64,000 bases of DNA, taken from positions 109,762,540 through 109,826,539 of the forward strand of contig OY726564.1 in assembly GCA_963383645.1 (NCBI GenBank), written 5' to 3'. The notes below the pieces were generated by a model. It was not told the DNA's origin. It searched no databases and was given only the letters and a program-made list of their open reading frames with translations. Each line of letters begins with the position of its first letter. Positions within the stretch are counted from its first letter, which is position 1. This document shows positions 35,640 to 49,139 of this stretch, piece after piece. Both the position numbers and the translations under genes were made by a program. The stretch comes from Muscardinus avellanarius (taxonomy: Eukaryota; Chordata; Mammalia; Rodentia; Gliridae).

Positions 35640-36145
35640 TTTTTTTTATTTTAAAGTTGTTTGTGTGCGTTTATTGGTGCAGTATAGTCTCACATAATAA
35701 TTTAAATCATGTTGCCAGTGACATACATGCACATGCTCTTGGTGCCCCCACATTTTTCTCCTTTCCAATATGGAGTACCCAGATTGAGGGTAGTATGTAT
35801 TCACATGTGTGCACATAGTCTATGGTAGTATTTCTATTAATGAACCTCAGTCTTCCTCCACTCCTACCCTTATATCTCCTGAGATTTCTCCTCATCATCT
35901 GGAGTCTCTCTTGTATCCCAATTACTCCTTACCCTGCACATCTTAAGGAAAATATATGACCCTTCACTCTCTTTGATTTTTTTGGAACCAACCTACGTGT
36001 CCATCAACAGATGAATGGGTTACAACATTATGGGAAATACACACAATGGAATTCTACTCAGCAATAAAGAAAAATAAAATTACATCATTTGCAAGGAAAC
36101 GGAGAAGGACCTAGATACCGTTATAAGCAGGTTTTCAATACTTAA
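35640..36145 (-). mobile_element. 5'-inverted L1 fragment
   Basis: 35640-35960 reads as L1 3' UTR on the minus strand (T-run, attggtgcagtatag, gacatacatgcacatgct). From about 35985 the text turns into sense-strand ORF2 3' region (tgtccatcaacagatgaatg, ggaattctactcagcaataa). Such a layout is typical of twin-primed L1 insertion. Confidence 0.75.
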
Positions 36146-36177
36146 GTCAATGACCCATGGCAATTAAAATCTTACAG

Positions 36178-36362
36178 AGCCGAGTATGGTAGCACATGCT
36201 TGCAATCCCCACACTTGGGAGGCAGAGACAGGAAGATTGCACAGGTTCGAAGCCAGCCTCGTTGGCTTAAGAGACCCTGTTTCCAAATAAAAATATAAAA
36301 AATAGGTGTCTGGAAGTATAGCCCGGAGGTAGAAGGGTTTCCAGGAACCCCAGTACCACACA
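36178..36362 (+). mobile_element. B1-ID SINE, variant subfamily
   Basis: gccgagtatggtagcacatg, ggcttaagagaccctgtttc and gtagaagggtttccaggaac: third member of the variant seen at 8.45 and 29.42 kb. Confidence 0.88.
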
Positions 36363-36414
36363 CACACAAACTCTTCTAGAATGTGGGAAAGTTTTCTGTT
36401 AGGCAGAAAACTTT

Positions 36415-36612
36415 GATTTATTTATTTGTACTGGGAATTGAAGCCAGGGACATTCTACCTCTGAGTTACACCCCTAGCTTTTTAAATTTAGAAACAAGGT
36501 CTCACTAAATTGCCAAGGGTCTTGATAGGTTGCTGAGGCTGGCCTCAAACCTACAATTCTCCTATCTAGCCTCCAAAATACTGGGATTACAGGTGTGTCA
36601 TGCCTGGCAGCA
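36415..36612 (-). mobile_element. B1-ID dimer SINE
   Basis: gggaattgaagccagggaca (ID) and ctggcctcaaacctacaatt, actgggattacaggtgtg (B1), antisense. Confidence 0.88.
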
Positions 36613-37234
36613 CTGTAGTACCCTAGCTATCCAAGACACACCTTCTAAATACCAGCAATGCCCACCAATCACTGGACCATTCATGAACAATCTCATTTGC
36701 ATACATTTCCCCAAATGCCTTCTGACAATCACTAGGGTAATACCTAATATTAAATTTAGCTCCAAACAATAATTACAACTTATTCTCCTAAGTTTTGGTA
36801 GTCCTTGAAAAACAAAGGAATTTTTACAATAAAATTCTCAATAACTGGATTAGTGATGTGACTGTCAGGGCTAAGTCCCTCCCGTGTGTTCAATCGCTCA
36901 ATACTCATAACCCGTTCTGGGTTTTATTTAATCTTGTTTGGATGAGTAAATCATTTGAGGCTTAGATATCTGAGCTAGTAATAACATAAACAGCATTTAA
37001 AATAAATTATTTTGCAACTTTCTAGTTTATGTGACAATATCTGGATGTTCACGAGAAAGGCTTCTAGTAAATAATTATTTTAAAATGCCATTTCAGTTGT
37101 TTCTGTTTGAATGAGAGACCTTAAAATGTTTGGAGACATCAGGAAGCTCTCCAGGACCACGAAGGTCCATGTTATTTTAAGTAAGGAAAAGGAACCGTTG
37201 ATGACCCTGTATTAGCTGTGGCCCTTGGCCTAAA

Positions 37235-37408
37235 CAGTTTTCTTCGTCTTCACAAAAGTCTGCGAGGCAGCTATTATTAGCCAGATGTTTACAAATGAAG
37301 AAATTAGGCCCATTAAGGCACATAATGTGTCCAAAGTCAGACAGTTGGCTTGATGGCAGAACCGGAATATGAATCCAGAACCACTTGGTTCCAATGGCAT
37401 TACCTTCC
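37235..37408 (+). mobile_element. MIR SINE relic
   Basis: gtttacaaatgaagaaatta, gtccaaagtcagacagttgg and gaaccggaatatgaatccag follow MIR order. It ends about 340 bases before the first ASTN1 exon seen. Confidence 0.7.
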
Positions 37409-37727
37409 CCAAGAAATCACTCAGGCCCTCTTTGTTATTCAGGATAGAGCTAGACTTCTGAAAATGTACATTTGAGGGACCCTCAACTAGAGCTATGTGG
37501 GCCCCCCTCCATACAACTTTGTTCCATGTGAAGTTTTAGTTGTCACGTCTGTTAAATTCAGTTTTCCTAGGGGTTCAGTGATTTTTACATTCACCATGTC
37601 CCTGGTTAAATTCTGGGGTTTAAGGTCATGGATGAGCTCATATCCATAAGTTTCTCCTCATCTTTTAGGACTTTACAACCTAGCCTGGTACCTGGCATTT
37701 GTCGAGTATTTGTCAAGTAGACTTTAA

Positions 37728-37826
<99 letters not shown>

Positions 37827-37974
37827 TAAGTGATTGGTTATTGGGGATCTGCTTATGCCTGCTACAAGCCTGGGGCCCACTTCCCACTGCACTGCCTTTC
37901 CTAGTGGTAAAACGTAAAATGGGGAACACCGAGTTATTGTCAATCATAGCCCTTGAGCCCACATCATGCTCAGT

Positions 37975-38205
37975 GGCAGTGTGGAGGACTTTGAGGTCAC
38001 AAGGATTCCGTTTGGATCCTGGTTTCCTTCCTCGGCCAGCTCTGTGAACTGCGATAATGTACTTAACCTCCTGGAGCCTCCAGTCCCTGCGTTTGTTAAA
38101 TGGGGCTGTATTACATGCCTGCTGGTTTATTGGGAGGGATATATGAGATAATGCAGGGAAGGCCCCTGGCACAGAAACTGGCACAGAACAGGCAATTAAT
38201 GTCAG
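37975..38205 (-). mobile_element. MIR SINE relic
   Basis: ggatcctggtttccttcctc, gtacttaacctcctggagcc, tatatgagataatgcaggga and cccctggcacagaaactggc form an antisense MIR. Confidence 0.72.
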
Positions 38206-38209
38206 CTTC

Positions 38210-41200
38210 TGCCTCTCCAGGTTGCATCTAATTTGCACCTTCCTTATCCAGCCTTAAGTTGCTTAAGATTAATCTCTCCGCCCCTGCCTCCCCTTTGCTA
38301 AATTCTACCTCATCATTATTTTCTTTTATCCTGATCAGATTCGATGCTGCTAGTCCCTCCCAAATTTCTACCTGCATATCTGGGAACAGCATGTATTAGA
38401 AAGCCCACAGGCAAAGGGAGAATTTGGGCACCAGCCACAAACTATTAGATTTTCACAGAACTTAATTCACACCAGGCCTCATCTAGAGCACAAGTAAATT
38501 TCCATTCTAAGGGCATATTGTCCAGTTGTTTATAATCAGTCTGGCCTTCGTTTCACATACATTGGCTGAGGCTCTACTAAGTGCCAGTGGTTGTGCTTGA
38601 CCTGGCAGTTCAGGTGTGGCTACTGGCCCTCCATGAGCAAACCTTCTGGTAAGGAAGGCAAGAATTCCGTATAAGTGGCTCCTGTCTAGAGACACATATC
38701 ACTCCTGCATGCAATTGTCAGAGTAGTGGTGAACAGCGTGAGCACATGCTTCCTTTTTACTATACCCACGAAGTAGTTTGCTAAGGCCCACTGGCTGCTG
38801 CCTTTCTAAACCTCTTCCCCACACCCTCTCTCAGCCATATCTGGCTTAGATGTTAACTTATGCTCTTGCATTTGTCTTCTGGAGATCACTCCTCTGCAAA
38901 GCTTTTCTGGCTCCTCCTGGTACTTGGGATGGACTCGACCTGGCCACGGCAGTGCTCTCCTAAGGTCTGCGCTTAGCTGGAGTGTGGACCAACAGAACCA
39001 CTTGCTCAGAGAGCCTCTTCTTGCCCTTTTCTCTCCTAAGTGTCTCTTCCAGGGCAGGCTGGATCTCCATAATAGCATTGGCTGCAGGCTGATTTTAAGA
39101 ATTTGTGCTGTAAGAGCTGTCAGCTATATTCCTTGGACTGTGACTGGGTCATTTAAACTTTCCAACAACGATTTATCATTTGGCTGACTTTTTCTTCATT
39201 TTTTTTCCCTAGTGCTAGTCTTCCAGGACTATCAAAGGATGATAAAGATAAGCCAAAGGGGAGCCAGATGGAGTTTTGTTGATTAACATGGATAAGCTCC
39301 CTGTTCCTTAAAAGTCAGAAGTTAATACTAAAAATAAAAGTTTTAATGAAATTGCTATTAGAGAAGAATTTGCACAAAATGGTGTGTCCATCCCCATAGG
39401 CACTGTATATTTATTTCAAATTAGACTGTTAATTGGATGTGATTCCCAGGTACCACAGAGCAGATCAGTTGTGTGGCTATCTTATGAGCCAGGGGGTTCA
39501 TCAATAAGTGACCAGTAATTTGGGGCTTAACATGACAATAACTAGTTTCTCAAATAAAAGCAATGAGTTGTGGTGTGTTCATTCTAGAAATTGGAAACTT
39601 TATTTAAAACACTCTGGGAATTGAATCAACTGCCCACCAATGGCCACTTTTGTAAAGTCTATGACCTGCTCAGCAAGTGTAATTGGCTATATAGTTGCAA
39701 CCCTGCACTCTCATGATTTTGTGCCCCAGTAAATTTCAAGCCAATGCACAATTCTCTGGACCATGAATAAAGCTTAAATTCTGACATTCAAATCTTTCCA
39801 TCATTTAATGCCAACATAAAAACCCCTTTAAAATAAACTGTCTTTCTCTTATGGAATGAACTTCTGTTCCTAGTCAAATCTGTCTTCTAATGACTCCACT
39901 GTACCCAATAACTTGACGATCCCCCACTCTCCTCATATCATTTCCTTTAGCAAGAATTATCTCTTCCTCCTAATAATAAATACTGCTCAGTTTTCATGGT
40001 CGGAACCAAGTCGCTAAATCCATAATTTCCTGAGCACTTGCTTTTGCAAAGTACTGTTTCAGATTCTGTAGTTATGACCAATGACGAAGACATTCCCTAT
40101 CCAGGAAGTAGTCTTCATCATGGTCCTCTGTAAGAATCAAAGTATGCTTTAAAAGGACCAGTGATCATAAAGCACAAACCGATTAACTAAAAAACTTAGG
40201 GAAGAGTGGCAGGGAATCAATGCTTTTGAAAAGCACCACAGTGATTCTAATCCATACCTGGAGTTGAGAATGCTGCTCTGAGTCTTCTCCAATCCACACT
40301 AACTTTTCCTCCTCTAAATTTCTATGCTATACTGATTATAATATTCATTTAATAGTTATTTTATTTCAGATTTATTTTCAATTTTCTTATATGTTTTCCA
40401 GTGAGATGGTTGTGGTCTTGAGGGGAGGGGTAGTGCCCTATATACCTTTAAATATTGAATATATAACATATAACTTTCACCACAGTAAGTATCTATAGAT
40501 GCTCCTTTGTGGTATTTCCCAAGGACTTAAAACCAGAATAGAAAAAGATCTGGATGGCCAATACAACCTTGGTAATCTGCAATCCCAAATAACCTGGGTA
40601 ACCTGCAATCTCAAACTAGATTGAGGGTCCACAAAGACCCTCTGCCTCCCAACTTAGTCTACTCACCAAGCCCATTTCTGTGCTGAAGATGTTCTTTCCA
40701 TCTTGATCTGTATCAATCTCTTCCCCTGGGCTTCATGGTAGTGACAATTAGTGAAGACTATATTTACCTCTCAGAAACCTTCCTCCCTTCTAAACATGTA
40801 TCTGAACCCCCGGAAACAATACCTCATCTTGGAATGGTTTGCTATGGGAAAGAGTGAAGGTATCAGGCCAAGAGCTAGTTATCCATTTTTCCACATTCTA
40901 TTTCATGCCAAGCCATGGAGAGAACACAGGCTTATTTTACCCAGTGGTCTCTAGTGAGTGCCTCTGAACAGAAATTTCAAGGTCCGGTTCAACAGGACTT
41001 TGCAGGCTACAGCAGAGCCATCAATTCCAACGGTCACCACCAGCTGTCAGGAGAGAAGGCCCAACTCGGGAGAATATTCCAGATGCTCCCCCAATTTCTC
41101 TCGGGTGGCTTTTTGAAATCATCCCTGCCAAATCGGCATGAATGAGGGACAGATGAGATTTCAGGACACAGCTTTTCTCTGACAGCTTATTCTATATTTG

Positions 41201-41560
41201 GTTTTTGGAGTTACTCAGTAGATTTTGCAGATGAAAGAAAGCTTTAGAATTCCATAGGCATGAGCCAGTATGGGCTGGACAGCTGCACTGATCCACACCT
41301 GAGAGTCAGATCAGCCCCATCTTTCTCACTTACAAAAAGGTGACCTTGGAGAGGTCATTTTACCAACCCTCTTAAAATATCAGTTGATGAGGTAACAAAA
41401 TGAGGCCTAACTACCAATATTTGAGTCCTATTGTAGGATAATGAGGCAATTCTGCAGAGCCAGCCCCCTGACAGCTCCCAGTGAAGATTAGTTTCCCTCC
41501 ACATTTAACTTGGACTTACTGGATTTCACCTTGACCCTATCATAAACTGGACGAGATGAT
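38210..41560. other. Intronic stretch, mostly unassigned
   Basis: Weak L2-like phrases occur at about 38.54 kb (ggctctactaagtgccagtg), 39.84-40.0 kb and 40.03-40.1 kb. No exon was seen. Confidence 0.4.
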
Positions 41561-41562
41561 AT

Positions 41563-41564
<2 letters not shown>

Positions 41565-41616
<52 letters not shown>
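41565..41616. repeat. (GTT)n microsatellite
   Basis: About 17 uninterrupted units. Confidence 0.98.
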
Positions 41617-41819
41617 ATTCCAGTGTAGTGTGGTTCAAGCTGCTGAACAATTAGGAAGTTCTTCCTAATATCAAACCCAGATCTACCTGGACCATTAGAT
41701 GGATTCAAAGTCACAGGTTAACCCAAATCTTGCCTCATGTGGAGGAATTCGCTTCTCCATCACTTGCTTCTGCCTTTAAATATGGATGCTGAGATTGTGT
41801 CCTGCTGAAGTCTGCAAAC

Positions 41820-42215
41820 TAGATACAAAGTTTATTGAGTGACGTCCTTGGGCCAATAATTGCATTAGGCAGTGGGGATGCAAACATGACAAAGAGCTGT
41901 CCTCTGCCGTCTAAGAGAGCACGTTCTTTCTAATGATGATGGGCACAGGAAAAGACAGGGATGAATCCACATCTCAGAGGCAGGAAGGGACTCTGCAGAA
42001 GGTGGACAGCAGAGAGTTCCTTGCTCAGATCCTTGAGGGTCAAGGTTCTAAGGGGATTTGAGGAATTTCTGTGACCTTAACTGGGTCTTAAAATGGGTCA
42101 AATTAAGGAAAGGATGAGAAGGAATAAAATCCAGAAAGAAGAAATATTGGGAGCAAAAGCAAAGAGGGGAAAAGAGTGATGTTAGGAAGTAGAGTAGAAT
42201 GACCTTGTAGGAGCG
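41820..42215. mobile_element. L2/MIR-class ancient relic
   Basis: gtttattgagtgacgtcctt, gcattaggcagtggggatgc and ctgggtcttaaaatgggtca recall a decayed ancient retroposon. The family is not certain. Confidence 0.4.
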
Positions 42216-42770
42216 TAGATTGTGAGATAAGCTTGGTGAGAAATGAAGATGAGGAGGCGGCAGAAAGACACCTGTGGGGGCTGTGTTTTGTATGTATCTG
42301 GTGCCTTTGGACATCGGAAGTTGGGGAGAGGCATGGGTTGCTTTTCCCTTAGGAATATTACTACATGCCAAGAAAGAAGGGAAAACTGTGAGATGGATAT
42401 GGATGGACCCCCTCTTCCTAAAGAAATGTACTATCAGAAATGTACTAGTACTGCCAATAGTTCCCCCAAATCTGTTACATAATCAAAGTGAAATTATAGT
42501 TTTAGAACCAAAATAGAAAACAAAAACTCATCTTCATGTCCAATGAACAGCCTCCTTCCTGGTACCGTCATTTAAACTTGGAGATGTTCTCATTAGAACA
42601 GTAGATTATAATATTAGCAGTGCCCTTCCCTACCAGTGCCTGCCTAGGATAATGTTGCTGTCTCGAGAATGTCCCTTAGGAATGCAAAACAAAGTCTTAC
42701 AGATTCTAAGCACCTTTGGGGACTATCAATAGTTCTGAATGAGCTTTTTGATATTGACAGATGGAGAGAC

Positions 42771-42772
<2 letters not shown>

Positions 42773-42833
<61 letters not shown>
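42773..42833. repeat. (GACA)n(CA)n compound microsatellite
   Basis: GACA units followed by about 16 CA units. Confidence 0.97.
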
Positions 42834-42835
<2 letters not shown>

Positions 42836-44041
42836 CCGTTTCACTCATGATTCACAATAGAATGAAGCTGTGATCTTCTTTTGTCCCTCACATAATGAGT
42901 TCTCCTCCCTCCTGTGCACACCTAGCCCTACCTACATCTCAAGATGTGCTCCTTCAGAGCAAGAAACAGCTGATAATTTCCAACAGGTTAGAGAAGAAGA
43001 GGACCAAGAGCCAGAGTAGAAATGGGAGGTGAAATCCCCCAGTCCTGGTCACATCCCATTTACCTAGAGCTTTTGCCTCTCCCTTGGGAAGCCCCTGCAC
43101 CTGCAGTTAAGATGTCATCTGTCTTGTCTTTCAGCATCTCTGGTGCCCAGGGCCGACTCAGGGTGTGAGTGGAAGCTGCCTCGTTGGGCAGCCCTAGACA
43201 GTGGGTTTGCTTTGTGGCCAGCATTCTGATGAGGGCTGCACATTGCATGAAATATCTTAAATCACCAACCTGGTTTCCTAGCATCTCAGGCAACCAGGGA
43301 GGAAAGTTGTGAGCAGAGGGGTTCAGAAATGAAGCTCTGCGAGTTGCCTGCTAATGCCACCAGTATTGGGATCTGCTTAATTGTACGTATCCTTCCATTG
43401 TTCCTCCCTTTGCATTAAGTTGGGAGGGAACTCCAGACTGTCAAGGCCTTGTGATACCCCACCCACACTGGCTTTTATGCAGTAGACTATTTTTGACTGT
43501 GAACAGAATATTAGAATACCTTTGAAATGAAATGAATGAATAAATAAACAAATAATCTCTCTTGGTTTCCCTAAGCTCTCCCTTGAAATGCTGTCTGATT
43601 CTTTTATTCCTTTTAGCCCTTGTTATAGGATAAAAAAAAGAAAAACCTATCTGTATCCCAACGGTTAGCACTGGGAGCTCAGGTGGGGAGGATTGAAAAG
43701 CACGAATGGGACCCATTTTGTACATTTGTTCACCACCCGGCTTCTCTTCCCTGGAGGCTCCTGGCTCTTGTCATTTCTGTTCCTGCCACAGAAGCCAGAA
43801 AAGGGGAGCTTTCTTCCTTCCTCTTCCTTTTCAGGGTTCCTCCAGGCCCTGAGAGAAACCACAGCCACCACTGTGGGTGTATGGCTGCAGGAGGAGGCTG
43901 GGGGGAGACCTGTATCTCTTTTCAATTTAGCTGCTTCCAATGATATCTGACTTAAGACAGGGGACGCCCAGCTTCCACTCTGAAGAAAGCTGAGGCTCAC
44001 TTTTCATGAATAGATAAAAAATTCCTTCTGATATCAGGTAA

Positions 44042-44900
<859 letters not shown>

Positions 44901-45051
44901 AGAGGAGCTGATGACCTCATCCTCCTTCGACAGCCTGGAGGTCCTCTTAGATTCCTTTGGGCCAGTGCGCGACTGCAGCAAAGACAACGGGGGCTGCAGC
45001 AAGAATTTCCGCTGCATTTCAGACCGCAAGTTGGACTCCACAGGCTGCGTG
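44901..45051 (+). CDS. ASTN1: ASTN1 exon (151 nt), first two thirds of EGF-like repeat 2
   Basis: The acceptor is cttctccctgcag and the donor is GTG|gtatgt. The frame reads (R)[19 protein letters not shown] and then [18 protein letters not shown] before ending STGCV in phase 0. The cysteines are DC, GGC, FRC and GC, the first four of the six in an EGF module; the last two are in the next exon, 8.6 kb away. Using GT|ggtatg instead would break the next frame, so the border after GTG is preferred. EGF repeats of this kind are extracellular and disulphide-bonded. The DxxCSxxNGGC pattern resembles the start of many EGF modules, but whether it binds calcium cannot be told from sequence alone. An antisense L1 3' end begins about 150 bases after the donor. 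Confidence 0.96.
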
Positions 45052-45200
45052 GTATGTCGGTCCTGCCTGCCAAGCGGGGAGTTTCTTTTTGGGGTTGGGG
45101 AGAAGCACAGGTGAGATGCGATGCAGGTGTAGATATGGATGCAAATGTGCTGTGGGCCCCACCTTTGCTGCCATCTAGTCTAAATTAGAAATTGTCTATT

Positions 45201-45425
45201 AATTTTTAAATTTTAATATATTTTATTGGTGCATTGTAATTCTACATTTTAATGAAGTTCAGAGTGACAAGAATATATGCACACAGCCCTTGGCGTCTCT
45301 CTCTCCAAGTCCTATCCTGCCCACTCCTTTCCCATCCCTGTACATGTTGCTGGGATTAGGATTGATCATTTGGTATGTGTACATAGCCTTATCTCTTAAT
45401 AGGAACTAGGAGATAAGCACCAGTC
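45201..45425 (-). mobile_element. Antisense L1 3' UTR fragment
   Basis: ttttattggtgcattgtaat, aatgaagttcagagtgacaa, atatgcacacagcccttgg and ggattgatcatttggtatgt match the other L1 3' ends in this window. It starts about 150 bases after an ASTN1 donor site. Confidence 0.72.
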
Positions 45426-46834
45426 AGTTAATCAAGAACTCGCTATGAAAACCGACTGTGTGTTTTACAACTACCCGCGGAAAATTTTGTGATTTGTGCA
45501 GTGTGATTCTTTCTTTCTGGTCTGACAAGATAGATGCTGAGAACTATTTGTGAATCAATTAATTGCCTAATTATAATTAATTATACTTAATTAATTGTTA
45601 ACGTATTGTTAACTTATTAGCATATCATTATTTAATTACAGCATTAATAAATATAATAGGGAACTTTAAGAGAAACCTACCTAAAATCAGAGCAGTGGAA
45701 GAAGCATGTTATATCAGAGATGGTAAAGAAAAATATAAAGAAAATATGTGACCCCTTTGAGAGCATAGCATGGGACCCCTGCTTCATGTGGGCATCTGTG
45801 TCTTGTGTGCAGGCATGTGGACTGTGGCTACCTATAACACATGTGAAGTTGTTAAGGAGCAGTACCACCTGGGCTGGAGCAGACTAAGCTACCTCCCATG
45901 CCACAGATATGAAGACTGTTCTGGACCATGGAGTCAGGAGCAGACGCCATTAGGTGCCAGTTCCTTTAGGATGGTCATGTTCCTGCCCATCAGCAGGCTG
46001 GATCCTCTGTTTCTAGCTCTGCCATCCTTAGAGGGGAGAATGATGCAATCCTCCAGAGAAGAGGGAATGGGACAGAGACACATGGCAGGGAAACCATGCA
46101 AGGCAAGAACAGAGGAGAGGGCTAGCTCAGTCCTTGAGACGTGCTGTTCTGTGGTGCTGGGGGATAGGGCCGGAGCATTCAGCTCTGGAGGAGCTGCGGT
46201 GCATGTATGAATAAGCCAGGGGAAGCTGTGAGGATGCAGAGCTGACGCAGGCTTTTTTCCCCATCTCTGAGTACCTGTTCTGTTCAGGAAGCTGTTCTAC
46301 CTCAAAGAACCTGGCCTCTGTGTGCCTGGCCTCTGTGGTGCAAGTTCCCGACCCTAAGGCCTCCTCAGACTGCTACAGCTTAGACAGCAGCTGATGGGCA
46401 CTGTTCACCGGAGACAGGAGAGAACGAGCAGAAAGAAAAACGGAAGAGAGAGCTGAGGGGGAGATGGAAGGAGAAGCCAGTGTGCGTCATAGAGAGGGCA
46501 AAGAAGAACAGAGAGCTATCGGGAAATCACCAAGGAAAGTACCTGCTGGAGCATGTGTTCCAGAGGCAGCCAGGCAGAAAGCTGATCCCGTGTTCCCCTC
46601 CCTGTGGCTGGCAAGCCTCCTATGTCATGAGCACTGAGCTCCCCAGCTGGGTCCCTGAGGACACAATTCTATTGTCTAATGGCGCTCCCAGCTGAGCCAC
46701 GTCTACTCAGCCTACGTCTTCATTCAGATTTCAACCTTTCCTTCCTTAGTACTCTCTGGGGTCATTCTAAGTGCTGAAACACTGTGTGTGCAAGAGCCCG
46801 TCCTCCATAGCCTCCCCATGTACATTTGTGTACA

Positions 46835-46874
<40 letters not shown>
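46835..46874. repeat. (CA)n microsatellite
   Basis: About 20 CA units. Confidence 0.98.
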
Positions 46875-46879
<5 letters not shown>

Positions 46880-47989
46880 GACAGATTCTCCCTCTCCCCA
46901 AGCCGCCCAGGGTTTGTTAGCCTGTCCCATGCCTCTTCTGTTGGTGGTCCCGGCCCTTATACTTGGCATAGAGCTGTGCTGATGGGTTTCTGGATTTCTG
47001 TACCTTTAACACTGTGGTCTGTGAGACGGAGCTAGCAGGAATAGTTCTGATGAATATGCATTTGCAATAAGGCGCTGCATTTCAGAATTGAAGCCACTGC
47101 AGAAAGTCGCCCAATTATACCAGTCCTTGGTATTAGCATAATACTTTGAAGTCACCAGCCCACGTGACTCTGAAGGGAGGAGGTGCAGGCTGATTGGCAG
47201 GCAGGGTCCATTGACTGGTGACTCAGGCTACCTGAGGCAGGATGGCTATGTTAGGAGCAGATGCATTATGTCATGGTGTTTATGACCCTACTGAGAAAAT
47301 TAGGGACTTGACTTTGAACCTGACCTGACTCCATTGGGCATCAGTGCTGCTGTCCCCACCCCCTGGTGCGTTAGTAGAGCAAGTCTCTCGTCCTCTGGAG
47401 GTGGACCAGAGACAAAGCCATCAGTTACACCAATAAGGACTTGGCTGTCTTCCTCCTCTCCACACAAGCCCTTCAATTCAGTTCTTTCAGTGCTAAACTC
47501 AAAGGCTTCCAAAGAAAAGCATATTTTTATAAAAGGAGAAAACAGATGAGCAACTTGGAGATGCTGGCCCTTCAGGAACCTGGGGGAAAGGCAGAAATGT
47601 AGAAAAGGACAGTGCATGCACCTGTATATTTTTTCTGATTTAATTCAAACCAGACAGGTGGCATTCACATTATGTCCACATCAGCTGCTCAACTTTCTTT
47701 CTAGGAAGGCAGGGCACGTCCATCGGTTATGCATGGACTCCCACAGGGTTAATTGCTACCCAGTTAATTTCCCTGTTGTTTATATAGTCCCCGAGGACAA
47801 AAAGCAAATGTCTGTGAAAGGTACAGGCATGAACAAACCACAGTCTCCAGCCATTATGAACCAGGGCACTCTCCAACAGCTGGGGATCCTACAAGCTTCT
47901 AGAAGGTTCCCACCCACTCCCCACTGCTGACCAAATCTTACCCATTGTCTTTAATGTTCATGGTAGCGGTGCTTCTCCATTCTACGGAG
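46875..47989. other. Intronic stretch, nothing recognised
   Basis: No repeat family or exon is recognised. A 105-codon minus-strand frame (47300-47617) has no familiar motif. Confidence 0.45.
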
Positions 47990-48440
47990 TCCTTCAAGGG
48001 TGCCATATTATCATAGTGCTGCTTGGACAAATTGCAGGGAAATTAGTGGCTTAAAGCCACACACATTTAGTATCTTACAGTTCTGCAGATGAGAATCCAA
48101 TATGGGTGTCACAGGGCTAGCGTCGAGGGGTCAACAGGGCTGCATTCCTCTCTGGAGGGTTGAGAGCGCCCACTTCCTCACCTTTTCCATCCTCCAGAGC
48201 CCACCTACATTTCTTGGCTCATGGTCTGCTTCCTCCATCTAGAAAACCAGCAACACTGCATTTTACTGACCATTCTGTAGCACTTCTCCCCCTTTCTCTC
48301 CCACTCTCTCTCTTTTCCACTTCTAGGGACTTTAGTGATTACATCAGGTCCTAGCTAATCCAGGATAATCGTTCATCTTGAGATCCTCAATTTAATCAAT
48401 TTGTAAAGTGTCTTTTGCCATGGAAGGTGATGTGCTCACA
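47990..48440 (-). mobile_element. MLT1-like MaLR LTR relic
   Basis: tagtggcttaaagccacaca, cagttctgcagatgagaatc, gtgattacatcaggtcctag and ccaggataatcgttcatctt follow the antisense MLT1 order. Confidence 0.7.
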
Positions 48441-49013
48441 GATTCCTGGGATTGTGTCAGTGACAAATCTCAGGAACCCTTCCTGGTGGGAGACCACACT
48501 GGGAATTAGAGGCTTGGGAAGCAGGACTCCAGCCTCCCTACTCCCAGCTTTAACATGGGTATCTTTGTTCTTATGAAGCTTATCTATTGGGGCTCACTAT
48601 AAAATTTGGTGCCAAGGATTGAAAATGATTGTTTATGCTATACCCAAAACAAAGAAAATAGAAAAGAAGAAAATACATGTTCAAATGCTCCTGGTTCATC
48701 TTCACACCTATCCTGAGTGTGTCCAAAATAAAAGCCTGCCTTTGCTGTGGAGAGTGCTGGGATGAACTTGGGTACGTAGGCAATGGCCACATAACAGGGA
48801 AAGGTGAGATGCCCTGCTTTCTTGTGCATGGGATCCATAATCTCCCTGGTCAGTTCATCATGCTCTCATGAGCTTTGCATTACCCAGTGACCTTCCCGCC
48901 CTTCCCTCCACATGCCATCCGGGATGCTTTCCCATGGAATGTGTCATTTCACCTCAACCGAGAACACCTCAACCACTAGGGATGACTGTCTCTCTCTCCT
49001 CTCCTCTTCTTTT

Positions 49014-49023
49014 CTCTCTCTCT

Positions 49024-49075
<52 letters not shown>

Positions 49076-49111
49076 TCCCTCCCTCTCTCTTTCTGTGTGT
49101 GTGTGTGTGTG
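49014..49111. repeat. (CT)n(GT)n compound microsatellite
   Basis: About 28 CT units with CCTC variants, then about nine GT units. Confidence 0.95.
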
Positions 49112-49139
49112 CCCCAGTCAATGTTATCACTGTTATCAT

